Source: Gracilibacillus ureilyticus
GTDB taxonomy: Bacteria > Bacillota > Bacilli > Bacillales > Amphibacillaceae
Reading direction: 5' to 3'
NCBI RefSeq assembly: GCF_900111195.1
Contig: NZ_FOGL01000001.1
Span: 186,001-250,000 of the forward strand
Length of the DNA: 64,000 bases
Position 1 is the stretch's first letter; each line of letters starts with the position of its first letter. This document shows positions 34,668 through 43,820 of the stretch, piece after piece. The position numbers were made by a program, and so were the translations under genes. The notes below the pieces were generated by a model. That model ran no database searches and was not told where the DNA came from. It worked only from the letters and a program-made list of their open reading frames with translations.

Positions 34668-35789
34668 ATGTTTTTACCAGCAGGAAGTCAGGATGAAACC
34701 GGTGTACAGATAGCCAATAGATTAAAAGCTTCTGAAATTTTTCGTAAAGTAACAGAGAAAAGGAATTTTAAAGCAATATCTACCCCTGTAGTGGAATATG
34801 CGCATACATTTACCAACAAGATTGCAGGAATGGATTTACAAAGCATGTTAAAATGGTTTAACTCTGAAGGAGAAATTGAAGTGTTACGTCCGGATTGGAC
34901 AGCTGCAGTGGCACGTGCCATTGCAAAACAACATCCCTCTTTTCAAAAATGGGCCTATCAAGGTTCAGTTTTCCGAATAGATAAAGATGGAACAGAAAGT
35001 CGCCAGGCGGGTATCGAAATAGTGCATGCAGATCCTTTTCTTGGCGAAAGTGAATGTCTTTTAACTGCAGTTGATTATCTGAAAAATATTGATATTAATA
35101 ATTATGTAATTGAATTAGGTCATACTAGGATATTCGAACAAATGATCGCTCCTTTGCAATTAAACCAAAAGGAAGAAGAAGCATTAAGATCAGCTATGTA
35201 TGATAAGCGAATGGATTTGGTAGAAGATCTATTAATCAATCATTCAAGCGAAATTAAGCAAGACTTAGTAAGTCTGATTGATGCGTATGGCGGGAAAGAG
35301 GTTATTTCTCAATATGAAATTGTGTGGGCAGATCAGCCTGAGCTGCTTTCCATACTGGACCATATCCGAAAACTTATTGAATTACTTGAATCAACTGGCT
35401 TATCTGAAATAATAGTTGATTTAGGCCGTGTGAAAAACTTGCCATACTATGATGGTATTATGTTTCGCGGATTTATAACAAAAGACGGGTCTACCTGTTT
35501 CTCTGGTGGCAGATATGACCGCTTGTACAGACAATTTGAACAGGAAACTTCGGCTGTAGGTTTAGCTTTTGATGTGGATCTGCTTGCACAGCATATGATA
35601 ACAGAAAATTCCCTGTCGAGAGGGTGTATTATAGCAGCTCCAGAGACTCATGCCATTGCGGAAAAATACCGTAGTGAACTGCCAGAAGATATTGTTGATA
35701 TTCAGTATAAACTGGAAAATGAAGCAGTGTATCATACGGTTTACGAAGTTATCCGGGAGAACAATCAATATAAGGTGGTCAGAAAATGA
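34668..35789 (+). CDS. hisZ: ATP phosphoribosyltransferase regulatory subunit HisZ
   Basis: A class II aminoacyl-tRNA-synthetase-like paralogue of HisRS that forms a complex with the short HisG and makes it active and histidine-sensitive. HisRS-like motifs remain: 'EVLRPDWTAAVARAIAKQHP', 'YQGSVFRIDKDGTESRQAGI' and 'TCFSGGRYDRLYRQFEQETS'. At 373 residues it is somewhat shorter than HisRS and lacks the anticodon domain. ATG at 34668 is chosen because AGGATGTGA precedes it; GTG at 34659 overlaps that sequence. First gene of the operon, and its stop overlaps hisG (ATGA). Confidence 0.92.
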   Translation: MFLPAGSQDETGVQIANRLKASEIFRKVTEKRNFKAISTPVVEYAHTFTNKIAGMDLQSMLKWFNSEGEIEVLRPDWTAAVARAIAKQHPSFQKWAYQGSVFRIDKDGTESRQAGIEIVHADPFLGESECLLTAVDYLKNIDINNYVIELGHTRIFEQMIAPLQLNQKEEEALRSAMYDKRMDLVEDLLINHSSEIKQDLVSLIDAYGGKEVISQYEIVWADQPELLSILDHIRKLIELLESTGLSEIIVDLGRVKNLPYYDGIMFRGFITKDGSTCFSGGRYDRLYRQFEQETSAVGLAFDVDLLAQHMITENSLSRGCIIAAPETHAIAEKYRSELPEDIVDIQYKLENEAVYHTVYEVIRENNQYKVVRK

Positions 35790-36406
35790 AACCAGTAATA
35801 GCCCTGACAAAAGGAAGGTTAGAAAAACAATTCTTACAATTTTTTAAGTCATTGGATTATGATGTCGAACCATTACTTGATAAAGGAAGAAAACTGCAAA
35901 TTGAAACAAGTCAATTTTCTTTCTTTTTTGCGAAAGGTGTCGATGTTACTACATACGTGGAAAACGGGATTGCAGATCTTGGTGTCGTTGGTGGTGATAC
36001 TTTGATTGAGCATAAACCGGATGTCTATAATCTATTTCCTCTACCATTCGGTCAATGCCGCATGGCTTTAGCGACAAAGGCAAATTACGAATGGCCGAAT
36101 CGAAAGAAGCGGATTGCAAGTACTTTTACAAATATTACAAAAGATTACTTTAAGGAAAAGGGCGAATCAGTGGATATCATTCGTTTAGAGGGTTCCGTCG
36201 AACTTGCCCCGATTCTCGGATTAGCTGATGCCATTGTTGATATTGTGGAAACCGGTACTACTTTAAAAGAAAATGGCCTGGTAATTGAAGATGAGTTTTT
36301 ATCATTCAGTGCACGGCTGATTGCAAACAGATCGTCTCTTAAAGTGAAGCGAGATCAGTTAGTTCCAGTCATTGAAAGATTTAAAGAAGGGGCGAGAAAA
36401 AAATGA
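35786..36406 (+). CDS. hisG: ATP phosphoribosyltransferase, short form (HisG)
   Basis: The 206-residue catalytic subunit of the first histidine step, joining ATP and PRPP. The short form lacks the regulatory ACT-like domain, consistent with HisZ next door. Motifs 'IALTKGRLEKQFLQFF', 'DLGVVGGDTLIE' and 'EGSVELAPILGLADAIVDIV' (the PRPP-binding signature) are present. Four-base overlaps with hisZ and hisD show translational coupling. Confidence 0.95.
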   Translation: MKPVIALTKGRLEKQFLQFFKSLDYDVEPLLDKGRKLQIETSQFSFFFAKGVDVTTYVENGIADLGVVGGDTLIEHKPDVYNLFPLPFGQCRMALATKANYEWPNRKKRIASTFTNITKDYFKEKGESVDIIRLEGSVELAPILGLADAIVDIVETGTTLKENGLVIEDEFLSFSARLIANRSSLKVKRDQLVPVIERFKEGARKK

Positions 36407-37689
36407 TAAGAAAATTGAAGGTTGAAGATTTTATAAAAGAAACGCTCCCTAATAATAAAAAAGATAATAATAATGAGCAGTTTCTTCATGCTGCAAGTGA
36501 AATTATCAGTGATGTGCGTAACAATGGCGACAAGGCAGTAAGAAAATATATTGCAAAGTTTGATGGGGAAGCTCCGGAATCATTCCGTGTAACTGATGAG
36601 GAAAGAAAACAAGCATGGAAAAAGTTAGACGATACAATCATTACATCACTAAAAAGCGCTGCCGAAAATATTCGTTCCTTCCATCAAAAGCAATTAAACA
36701 ACTCACGAATGATGCAGGCAGACGGTGATATTATTTCCGGTCAACTCTATCGTCCTATTGAAAAAGTTGGTATCTACGTACCCGGAGGAACGGCGTGTTA
36801 CCCGTCATCAGTATTAATGAACGCCATACCAGCTGTACTTGCTGGTGTGGAGGAAGTTATCATGGTAACTCCTGTGAAGAATGGGGAAGAAATTGCACCA
36901 ATACTGGCAGTAGCGGCAGATATAGCCGGAGTTACGAAAATATATAGAGTTGGTGGTGCACAGGCAGTAGCTGCTTTGGCATATGGAACCGAGACAATTA
37001 CGGCTGTTGATAAAATTGTTGGCCCGGGAAATGCTTATGTCGCTGCAGCAAAGCAACTCGTTTATGGTGATGTTGGGATAGATATGATAGCAGGGCCGAG
37101 TGAAGTAGCAATTATAGCTGATGACAGTGCTAATCCTATTTTTGTAGCAGCAGATTTAATAGCACAGGCGGAGCATGATACAAATGCGCGCGCATTTTTA
37201 ATCACTACATCATCCGAGCTGATAGTTGAGGTGGAAGAAGAACTGGTGAAACAATGTAATGTATTACCAAGACAGTCAATTGCCTCTGCCGCTTTAAGTG
37301 AAAAAGGAGCAAGTGTTTTGGTTAAAAATCTGGATGCTGCATTTGAAATAGCAAATAGACTGGCTCCTGAACATTTAGAAATCCAAGTGAATGACCCGCT
37401 ATCCTATTTATCGAAAGTAAAGAATGCTGGGTCTGTCTTTTTAGGTCATTATACTCCGGAGGCATTGGGTGATTATTATGCAGGCCCCAACCATGTTTTA
37501 CCCACCTCTGGTACAGCACGTTTCTCATCAGGTTTATCTGTCGATGATTTTGTAAAGAAAACAACTTTCTTATATTATTCTGAGGATGCATTAATAAAGG
37601 CGAGTGAGCATGTCATTAATATAGCAAAAGAAGAAGATCTGGAAGGACATGGGCGAGCAGTTGCAAAGCGTTTGGAGGGAAAGCAATGA
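36403..37689 (+). CDS. hisD: Histidinol dehydrogenase (HisD)
   Basis: A 428-residue zinc and NAD enzyme for the last two steps to histidine. Typical blocks: '[20 protein letters not shown]', '[19 protein letters not shown]', '[20 protein letters not shown]' and '[10 protein letters not shown]'. The zinc and catalytic region is '[14 protein letters not shown]' and '[10 protein letters not shown]'. Usual length; overlaps both neighbours by 4 bp. Confidence 0.97.
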   Translation: MIRKLKVEDFIKETLPNNKKDNNNEQFLHAASEIISDVRNNGDKAVRKYIAKFDGEAPESFRVTDEERKQAWKKLDDTIITSLKSAAENIRSFHQKQLNNSRMMQADGDIISGQLYRPIEKVGIYVPGGTACYPSSVLMNAIPAVLAGVEEVIMVTPVKNGEEIAPILAVAADIAGVTKIYRVGGAQAVAALAYGTETITAVDKIVGPGNAYVAAAKQLVYGDVGIDMIAGPSEVAIIADDSANPIFVAADLIAQAEHDTNARAFLITTSSELIVEVEEELVKQCNVLPRQSIASAALSEKGASVLVKNLDAAFEIANRLAPEHLEIQVNDPLSYLSKVKNAGSVFLGHYTPEALGDYYAGPNHVLPTSGTARFSSGLSVDDFVKKTTFLYYSEDALIKASEHVINIAKEEDLEGHGRAVAKRLEGKQ

Positions 37690-38273
37690 GAACAGCTAGT
37701 AAAAACAGAGAAACATTTGAAACGAAAATTAATGTGTCGGTAAACTTAGATGACCCGGAAAATGTGAAGATAAATACGGGGGTTGGCTTCTTTGACCATA
37801 TGCTGGAGTTATTCGCCCGACATGGCCGAATTGGTTTAGATGTAACAGCAGACGGTGATCTGCATATCGACAGTCACCATACGGTAGAAGATGTCGGAAT
37901 TGTGCTTGGACAATTGATTAAAGAAGCATTAGGTGATAAAAAATCAATTAATCGTTACGGAAGTGCTTATGTCCCAATGGATGAGTCTCTTGGATTTGTT
38001 GCCTTAGATATAAGTGGTAGACCATTTTTAGTTTTTGATGCTGACTTTTCTAATCCGAAACTAGGGAATTTTGACACCGAACTCGTTCAGGAGTTTTTGC
38101 AGGCTTTCGCATTTCAGGCGGGAATTACATTACATGTTAAAGTATTATATGGTGACAATACACACCATAAAATAGAGGCAATTTTTAAAGCACTTGGTCG
38201 TTCTTTATCGCAAGCTATTACAATTAATCCTGATATTAAAGGGGTTAATTCTACGAAGGGGCTAATCGAATGA
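37686..38273 (+). CDS. hisB: Imidazoleglycerol-phosphate dehydratase (HisB)
   Basis: A 195-residue manganese enzyme that dehydrates imidazole glycerol phosphate. Both internal-repeat metal motifs are seen: '[20 protein letters not shown]' with '[14 protein letters not shown]' and '[20 protein letters not shown]'. It is monofunctional; the phosphatase is supplied by hisJ. Coupled to hisD and hisH. Confidence 0.97.
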   Translation: MRTASKNRETFETKINVSVNLDDPENVKINTGVGFFDHMLELFARHGRIGLDVTADGDLHIDSHHTVEDVGIVLGQLIKEALGDKKSINRYGSAYVPMDESLGFVALDISGRPFLVFDADFSNPKLGNFDTELVQEFLQAFAFQAGITLHVKVLYGDNTHHKIEAIFKALGRSLSQAITINPDIKGVNSTKGLIE

Positions 38274-38887
38274 TCGCAATTGTTGACTATGGAATGGGAA
38301 ATGTAGCAAATGTTAAAACGGCTTTTCAAAATCTGGGTTATGAAGTGGAGATTACCGATTCTGTTGAAAGATTGAAAATGGCCACACATATTATTTTACC
38401 AGGTGTCGGTTCCTTTAAGGCAGCTGTAGAAGAAATTAACGAGCGGGGATTATTAGAACCATTACGGGAGTTAGCTAATGAAAAACCTTTTATCGGTATT
38501 TGTTTAGGGATGCAGTTATTATTCGAGAGAGGGTACGAAAATGGTCTCTCCAATGGTTTAGCCTTAATTCCTGGTGAAGTGAACATAATTGAAACAGAGT
38601 ACATTTTACCGCATATAGGCTGGAATCAGCTGCAAATCGAGAATAACAATCCTTCTTTTGCAACATTTCAAGATAAACATGTATATTTTGTCCATTCCTT
38701 TCAGGCGCGGACAAACAAAGAATATCTGGTAGCGACAGCCGATTATGGGACGACCATACCAGCAATTGTACAAAAAGGAAATGTTTATGGGATGCAATTT
38801 CATCCTGAAAAGAGTGGAGAAACAGGAATAGAACTATTAAAAGTTTTCCTAGAAGAAACTGCTTCAGTCGGGGGGCAAATGGAATGA
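38270..38887 (+). CDS. hisH: Imidazole glycerol phosphate synthase glutaminase subunit (HisH)
   Basis: A 205-residue class I glutamine amidotransferase that feeds ammonia to HisF. The nucleophile Cys lies in '[15 protein letters not shown]', the oxyanion region in '[14 protein letters not shown]' and the His-Glu pair in '[13 protein letters not shown]'. Its stop overlaps the hisF start directly, with no room for hisA, which sits between these genes in B. subtilis. Confidence 0.96.
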   Translation: MIAIVDYGMGNVANVKTAFQNLGYEVEITDSVERLKMATHIILPGVGSFKAAVEEINERGLLEPLRELANEKPFIGICLGMQLLFERGYENGLSNGLALIPGEVNIIETEYILPHIGWNQLQIENNNPSFATFQDKHVYFVHSFQARTNKEYLVATADYGTTIPAIVQKGNVYGMQFHPEKSGETGIELLKVFLEETASVGGQME

Positions 38888-39642
38888 TTGCAAAACGAAT
38901 TATCCCTTGTTTGGATGTAAAAGAAGGTAAAGTAGTAAAAGGCACAAACTTTGTTGGCCTAAGAGAATTGGGTGACCCTGTGGAAATGGCTTCCAATTAT
39001 TCAAGAGCGGGAGCTGATGAAATTATCTTTCTCGATATATCTGCAACGAACGAAGGAAGACAGACAATGATTGAGATCGTACGTCATACTGCAGAGCAAG
39101 TCTTTGTGCCATTTACAGTAGGTGGCGGTGTCCGAACAATCGAGGATGTCCATCGCTTATTACAGGCTGGTGCTGATAAGGTTGGGATGAATTCTGCTGC
39201 CGTTTCAAATCCTGGTTTAATTACAGAATCATCTGAACGCTTTGGTGCTCAATGTACTGTTGTAGCAATTGATGCAAAGCGAATTGGAGATAAATGGCAT
39301 GTTATGACACATGGAGGCAGTAAGGATACTGGCATTGATGCGATTGAGTGGGCGAAAGAAGTGGAAGCACGGGGAGCAGGTGAAATCCTACTGACTAGTG
39401 TGGATACTGATGGTGTGAAAAGCGGCTTCGACTTAGCCTTAACAAAAGCGGTAGTTTCGACTGTGCGTATTCCGGTTATTGCTTCCGGTGGTGTAGGTAA
39501 ACCGGAACACTTTCCGGAAGTATTTAAAGAAACAGACGTATCAGCAGGATTGGCTGCATCAATTTTCCATGAGAATACATTTACTGTTAAAGAAGTTAAA
39601 GATGCATGTAAACAGCAAGGAGTGAATATTCGTGAAGCCTGA
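38884..39642 (+). CDS. hisF: Imidazole glycerol phosphate synthase cyclase subunit (HisF)
   Basis: A 252-residue TIM barrel that uses PRFAR and ammonia to make imidazole glycerol phosphate and AICAR. HisF signatures: '[20 protein letters not shown]' with the first catalytic Asp, '[20 protein letters not shown]', '[17 protein letters not shown]' with the second, and '[13 protein letters not shown]'. This is HisF and not HisA: the start of HisA would read like 'PAIDMRNGK'. Its end overlaps hisIE by 11 bp. Confidence 0.96.
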   Translation: MIAKRIIPCLDVKEGKVVKGTNFVGLRELGDPVEMASNYSRAGADEIIFLDISATNEGRQTMIEIVRHTAEQVFVPFTVGGGVRTIEDVHRLLQAGADKVGMNSAAVSNPGLITESSERFGAQCTVVAIDAKRIGDKWHVMTHGGSKDTGIDAIEWAKEVEARGAGEILLTSVDTDGVKSGFDLALTKAVVSTVRIPVIASGGVGKPEHFPEVFKETDVSAGLAASIFHENTFTVKEVKDACKQQGVNIREA

Positions 39643-40279
39643 TTTTACAAAAGGACTCGTTCCGGCAATCGTGACAGACTTTCATACAAGGGAAGTACTG
39701 ATGCTGGCATATATGAACGAAGAAGCATACATTAAAACTTTAGAGACAAAACAAACATGGTTTTACTCCAGGTCACGGGATGAATTGTGGAATAAAGGAG
39801 CGACCTCTGGAAACATTCAGGAAGTTCAGTCAATTGACCTGGACTGTGACAAGGATACACTTTTAATCCAGGTTATCCCTAAAGGACCTGCATGCCACAC
39901 CGGTGAAATATCTTGTTTCTTCAACCAAGTTGCTGAAAAAGATTCTAATTATGACTCTTCCATCATCGAACATTTGATGAAAGAAGTGGAAGAGCGTAAG
40001 ACAGAAGTTTTAGAAGGTTCTTATACGAACTACTTATATGAAAAAGGTGTCGACAAAATTGGCAAAAAGGTAATTGAAGAAGCAGGCGAAGTAGTGATTG
40101 CCGCTAAGAACGAGGATAATGAAGAATTAACAAAAGAAGTAAGTGACTTGTTATATCATACATTTGTTATGATGGCAAACCAGGGAGTCACTTTAGAAGA
40201 TGTCAAACAGGAACTTTCCAACAGGTTTGCGAAGAAAGGCAATAATAAAGGTGACCGGCAGGAAATAAAAAAATGGTAA
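39632..40279 (+). CDS. hisI: Bifunctional phosphoribosyl-AMP cyclohydrolase / phosphoribosyl-ATP pyrophosphatase (HisIE)
   Basis: A 215-residue fusion for steps 2 and 3. The N-terminal cyclohydrolase has '[20 protein letters not shown]', '[13 protein letters not shown]' and zinc-binding Cys residues in '[14 protein letters not shown]' and '[12 protein letters not shown]'. The C-terminal pyrophosphatase has '[20 protein letters not shown]' and '[20 protein letters not shown]'. GTG start at 39632 with AAGGAG 10 bases upstream, inside hisF. Last gene of the operon. Confidence 0.96.
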   Translation: MKPDFTKGLVPAIVTDFHTREVLMLAYMNEEAYIKTLETKQTWFYSRSRDELWNKGATSGNIQEVQSIDLDCDKDTLLIQVIPKGPACHTGEISCFFNQVAEKDSNYDSSIIEHLMKEVEERKTEVLEGSYTNYLYEKGVDKIGKKVIEEAGEVVIAAKNEDNEELTKEVSDLLYHTFVMMANQGVTLEDVKQELSNRFAKKGNNKGDRQEIKKW

Positions 40280-40293
40280 AATGTGATTATGAG

Positions 40294-40330
40294 AAGGTGG
40301 CTTCATTCTTGATGGTGAGCTGCCTTTTCC
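40294..40330 (+). terminator. Terminator of the his operon
   Basis: AAGGTGGCT (40294-40302) pairs with AGCTGCCTT (40318-40326), two wobbles, then TTCC. Confidence 0.6.
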
Positions 40331-40386
40331 TCTATATATATTTTTGTGGAAATTATTAAGGTTTTCCGTTAAGGAGTGCATGAATA

Positions 40387-41064
40387 ATGATTAAAGCAGC
40401 ACTGTTTGATTTAGATGGCACATTACTTAATCGTGATCTATCCGTTCAGAGGTTTATTGAAACCCAGTATGATAGATTTTCTGGAAAACTATCTCATATA
40501 TCTAAGCTCCAATATGCCAATAGGTTCATTAGTTTGGATAATAAAGGATATGTATGGAAAGATAAGGTATATCAGCAATTAATAAGAGAATTTCATCTTA
40601 CAGATATAACCTGGCAGGAATTATTAGAGGACTATGTCGAACAGTTTCATCATTGCTGTGTACCATATCCAAATTTGTTAACGACACTCGAAATCTTAAA
40701 AAACAGTAATATAAAAATTGGCATGATTTCCAATGGTAAAACAGATTTTCAGAGGCGCAATATTGAAGCATTGAACATATCCCATTTTTTTGATCAAATA
40801 ATTATCTCCGAAGAAGCAGGGCTGAAAAAACCCGATCCTATGATTTTTCAGCTTGCATTAGACAAATTGCGAGTTAAATCTTATGAAAGTGTGTTTGTTG
40901 GCGATCATCCTTTAAATGATATCGAAGCAGCTCAGAAGTGCGGAATTAAAGGGATATGGATAAAGGATAGTTTTTGGAGTGCTGTTAGAGCTGATTATGA
41001 AATAACGGATTTACTTCATATTATAGACATCATCGAAAAGGAGGGAACAAAAACTATAAAATAA
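40387..41064 (+). CDS. HAD-superfamily hydrolase, phosphatase type
   Basis: A 225-residue HAD phosphatase. Motif I 'ALFDLDGTLLNRD' holds the nucleophile Asp, motif II is 'IGMISNG', motif III 'GLKKPDPMIFQLALDKL' and motif IV 'VFVGDHPLNDIEAAQKCGI'. A helical cap lies between about 15 and 90. The substrate is not predictable from sequence. It follows the his operon but with its own ribosome-binding site and a terminator between, so a histidine role is not implied. Confidence 0.88.
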   Translation: MIKAALFDLDGTLLNRDLSVQRFIETQYDRFSGKLSHISKLQYANRFISLDNKGYVWKDKVYQQLIREFHLTDITWQELLEDYVEQFHHCCVPYPNLLTTLEILKNSNIKIGMISNGKTDFQRRNIEALNISHFFDQIIISEEAGLKKPDPMIFQLALDKLRVKSYESVFVGDHPLNDIEAAQKCGIKGIWIKDSFWSAVRADYEITDLLHIIDIIEKEGTKTIK

Positions 41065-41146
41065 GTCTTTTGCCCAGCAGGGTGATAGAGCCAACTGAGC
41101 AATAGCTAACCTTTAGCATTGTTAAAAATCTTGTTATCACACTGTC

Positions 41147-41171
41147 AATTCGCTTCGAGCGGAATTTTTTA
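41147..41171. terminator. Hairpin between HAD gene and msrA
   Basis: AATTCGCT (41147-41154) pairs with AGCGGAATT (to 41166) with one bulge, then TTTT. Confidence 0.55.
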
Positions 41172-41197
41172 GTATACAGTGCAGTCTTTTCACCTCG

Positions 41198-41722
41198 TTA
41201 GCTCCAAGTTTTATGAATGAATTCATCTCTACCTGATTCCCGGCGATCTTCTTCATACTCTTTCATATTCTTTTTGTAAAAATCCTGATGATAATCTTCC
41301 GCCGGATAAAAAACAGCTGCAGGGAGAATTTCAGTCACGATCTCTTTTTGGAATCGTTCAGATTTTATTAATGCCTCTTTGGAATCAGTCGCGAGTTTCT
41401 TCTGTTCCTCATTATGATAAAAAATAGCTGTCCGGTATTGGGATCCTCTATCATGAAATTGTCCTCCATTATCAGTCGGATCTATTTGAGGCCAATATAA
41501 ATCTAATAGTAATTGATATGATATTTTATCAGGATCGTATGTTATTTGAACAGCTTCATAATGTCCTGTTTTCCCTGTTTTTACTTGTTCGTATGTTGGA
41601 TGCTCCTGCTGTCCGCCAGTGTAGCCTGATATTACACTATCTACACCATCCCACTGGTCAAACGGTTTTACCATACACCAGAAACACCCGCCAGCAAAAG
41701 TGGCTTTTTCTAGTTTTCCCAT
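41198..41722 (-). CDS. msrA: Peptide methionine-S-sulfoxide reductase (MsrA)
   Basis: An enzyme that repairs oxidised methionine in proteins. The active-site motif 'ATFAGGCFWCMVKPFDQWDG' holds the catalytic Cys13 in GCFWC, and 'VISGYTGGQQEHPTYEQV' and 'PAEDYHQDFYKKN' are family blocks. The ATG at 41722 is preferred: AGAGG is 10 bases upstream, while the ATG at 41731 touches it. No MsrB domain or gene follows. Confidence 0.94.
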   Translation of the reverse strand: MGKLEKATFAGGCFWCMVKPFDQWDGVDSVISGYTGGQQEHPTYEQVKTGKTGHYEAVQITYDPDKISYQLLLDLYWPQIDPTDNGGQFHDRGSQYRTAIFYHNEEQKKLATDSKEALIKSERFQKEIVTEILPAAVFYPAEDYHQDFYKKNMKEYEEDRRESGRDEFIHKTWS

Positions 41723-41815
41723 AAGTTGCATACCTCTTTTCTGTCACTGTCTACTTAAATATACCTTGAATATGTTATGATGTAAAATAGATAGATTCAA
41801 GGAAGGTGAAAAAAT

Positions 41816-42706
41816 ATGAGTGATAATAGATTGTTAATTGTTGATGGCATGGCTTTATTATTCAGGGGGTTCTTTGCAACATCTTTTACCGGTAATTTTA
41901 TGTTAAATAGTAAAGGTGTGCCACGCAACGGATTGTTTGGTTTTCTTAACTACTTTACTGATGCCATTCACACATTCCAGCCCTCTCATGTAATTTGCTG
42001 CTGGGATATGGGAAGCAAAACATTTCGCAACGAAATGTATGAAGGTTATAAAGCTAATCGTGGAGAAGCGCCAGTAGAGCTGGTTCCTCAATTTGATTTA
42101 GCAAAAGAATTGGTAAGTGCCTTTCAAGTACCGAATGTGGGAGTGGTTGGCTATGAAGCGGATGACTGTATCGGTACATTAGCCAAACAATTGCAGGACG
42201 AGTATAAAGTTACAATTGTGAGCGGGGATCAGGACTTACTGCAACTGGTCGACAAACAAATCGAAGTAGCCATTATGAAAAAAGGAACAGGGAACTATGA
42301 AGTGTTTTCAAATGAAAACTTTTATGAGAAAAAACAATTATCTCCCAAACAAATTGTCGATTTAAAAGGTTTAATGGGAGATAGTGCAGATAATTACCCA
42401 GGGATAAAAGGGGTCGGTGAAAAAACAGCAATCAAATTATTGAAGGAATTTGAAACAATTGATCGAATGCTTGAAGAGAGGTCATCACTAACTAAAGGAA
42501 TGCAAAAGAAGCTGGAGCAATATGAGGAAGAACTGGAAATTTCCAGAAAACTTGCAGAGATATTAACCGAGGTACCTATTGAATTTTCAGCTGATACAGC
42601 TGTCTGGAAAAATGATCTTGAGCAGATTACCCGTTTTCTACAAGAAGAGTTAGAGTTTCATAATACAGACCGGTGGTTGAAGAAACTCACTAAAGAGCTT
42701 GCGTAG
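41816..42706 (+). CDS. ypcP: 5'-3' exonuclease (YpcP, FEN family)
   Basis: A 296-residue flap endonuclease/5'-3' exonuclease, related to the N-terminal domain of DNA polymerase I, acting on RNA primers and flaps. Acidic metal-binding motifs: 'LLIVDGMALLFRGFFA', 'CWDMGSKTFRNEMYEGYKAN', 'GYEADDCIGTLA', 'VSGDQDLLQLV'. The helix-hairpin-helix 'GDSADNYPGIKGVGEKTAIK' binds DNA. Full length. In B. subtilis it neighbours the dynamin gene; here it is 8 kb from dynA. Confidence 0.93.
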   Translation: MSDNRLLIVDGMALLFRGFFATSFTGNFMLNSKGVPRNGLFGFLNYFTDAIHTFQPSHVICCWDMGSKTFRNEMYEGYKANRGEAPVELVPQFDLAKELVSAFQVPNVGVVGYEADDCIGTLAKQLQDEYKVTIVSGDQDLLQLVDKQIEVAIMKKGTGNYEVFSNENFYEKKQLSPKQIVDLKGLMGDSADNYPGIKGVGEKTAIKLLKEFETIDRMLEERSSLTKGMQKKLEQYEEELEISRKLAEILTEVPIEFSADTAVWKNDLEQITRFLQEELEFHNTDRWLKKLTKELA

Positions 42707-42741
42707 CTTATTTTTGTTCACAAAACAGCAATTTTAATAGA

Positions 42742-42783
42742 AGAGGCTTAAGCGGCTGACCATTTGCTTAAGCCTCTTTTTCC
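42742..42783. terminator. Bidirectional terminator, ypcP / gltC
   Basis: AGAGGCTTAAGC (42742-42753) pairs perfectly with GCTTAAGCCTCT (42766-42777), then TTTTTCC. It serves both convergent genes. Confidence 0.9.
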
Positions 42784-42784
42784 T

Positions 42785-43687
42785 TTATTGAAATCTTTGC
42801 AGAATTGTAAAAAAATCTTTAATAAATTCATAGAATACTTGTTCAGATGGTGCAAGCTTCCGGTTTTTAGGTATAATAATTCCTACAGTTCGTCTCAATT
42901 CAGGATTTTGTATTGCTACTTTTGCGCTGTAGTAAGGATTCAGATCATTAAAGGCGCTTTCCGGTAATAATGTTATCCCGATACCAGCTGCTACCAGCCC
43001 CTTGATCGCATCTAGATCCTCCCCTTGTGATGACACTTTAGGTGTAAAACCTGATTGTTTACATCCATCAATCACTAATTGATGTAATACATAACCTTCC
43101 GGGAAAAGAACAAAATCTTCATTATGCAAGTCACGCAGATTAACAATGCTTTGCTCTGCCAGAGGATGAGTATTTGGGACAAGTGCATAAAAGCTCTCCG
43201 TAAACAGAATGTCTCCAATAATATCAGGGTGTTCTGTAGGAACAGGCCCTAGAAATGCCACATCAATTTCACGGTTTTCGACTGACTCGATTAAAAAGTT
43301 GTAAGATCCTTGTCTTAATTGAAACCCAATTTTCGGATGTTTCTTTTTGAATTCTGACACCACCGTTGGCAGCAAATTACTTGCCAGACTTGTCGGAAAA
43401 CCGATTTTTATTGAACCACGCTCTGGATCGATATATTCATCAATTTGCTTTTTGGCATGATCAATTGCTTTTAATGCCGTTTTGGTATGAGTTAAAAAAA
43501 TTCTGCCAATATGAGTTAACCGCACATTTCTTCCTTCTCTTTCAAACAGTTCAACACCTAATTCTGCTTCTAAATTAGCTATTTGCCTACTGATAGCAGA
43601 TTGTGCTACGTGTAATTCTGCTGCTGCATCTGACACGTGTTCACGTTCCGCAACTTCAACAAAATAGCGCAGTTGCCGTAATTCCAT
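42785..43687 (-). CDS. gltC: LysR-type activator of glutamate synthase (GltC)
   Basis: A 300-residue LysR regulator that activates gltAB in B. subtilis according to 2-oxoglutarate and glutamate levels. N-terminal HTH 'MELRQLRYFVEVAEREHVSD' and 'HVAQSAISRQIANLEAELGV'. The effector domain has 'GSIKIGFPTSLASNLLPTVV' and 'SSQGEDLDAIKGLVAAGIGI', nearly as in B. subtilis GltC. ATG at 43687 is chosen because it gives the conserved MELRQLRYF start. Divergent from gltA, which is the expected arrangement. Confidence 0.95.
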   Translation of the reverse strand: MELRQLRYFVEVAEREHVSDAAAELHVAQSAISRQIANLEAELGVELFEREGRNVRLTHIGRIFLTHTKTALKAIDHAKKQIDEYIDPERGSIKIGFPTSLASNLLPTVVSEFKKKHPKIGFQLRQGSYNFLIESVENREIDVAFLGPVPTEHPDIIGDILFTESFYALVPNTHPLAEQSIVNLRDLHNEDFVLFPEGYVLHQLVIDGCKQSGFTPKVSSQGEDLDAIKGLVAAGIGITLLPESAFNDLNPYYSAKVAIQNPELRRTVGIIIPKNRKLAPSEQVFYEFIKDFFTILQRFQ

Positions 43688-43713
43688 AAATTCCACCGCC
43701 TAATATATATATC

Positions 43714-43773
43714 GAAATTAGAATGATTTCATACTTATTATATATTGTTTAGATCAATAAGAAAACTTACAAT
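43714..43773 (+). promoter_or_regulatory. gltA promoter and candidate GltC site
   Basis: TTGTTT (43745-43750), a 17-bp spacer and TACAAT (43768-43773): a weak -35 fitting an activator-dependent promoter. A dyad GAAAT-N7-ATTTC lies at 43714-43730, about 15 bp before the -35, where a LysR activator would sit. Binding by GltC is inference. Confidence 0.55.
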
Positions 43774-43820
43774 AGTATTACACACTTTAAATAGTATTGA
43801 ACGAATGGGGGCGACATTAT

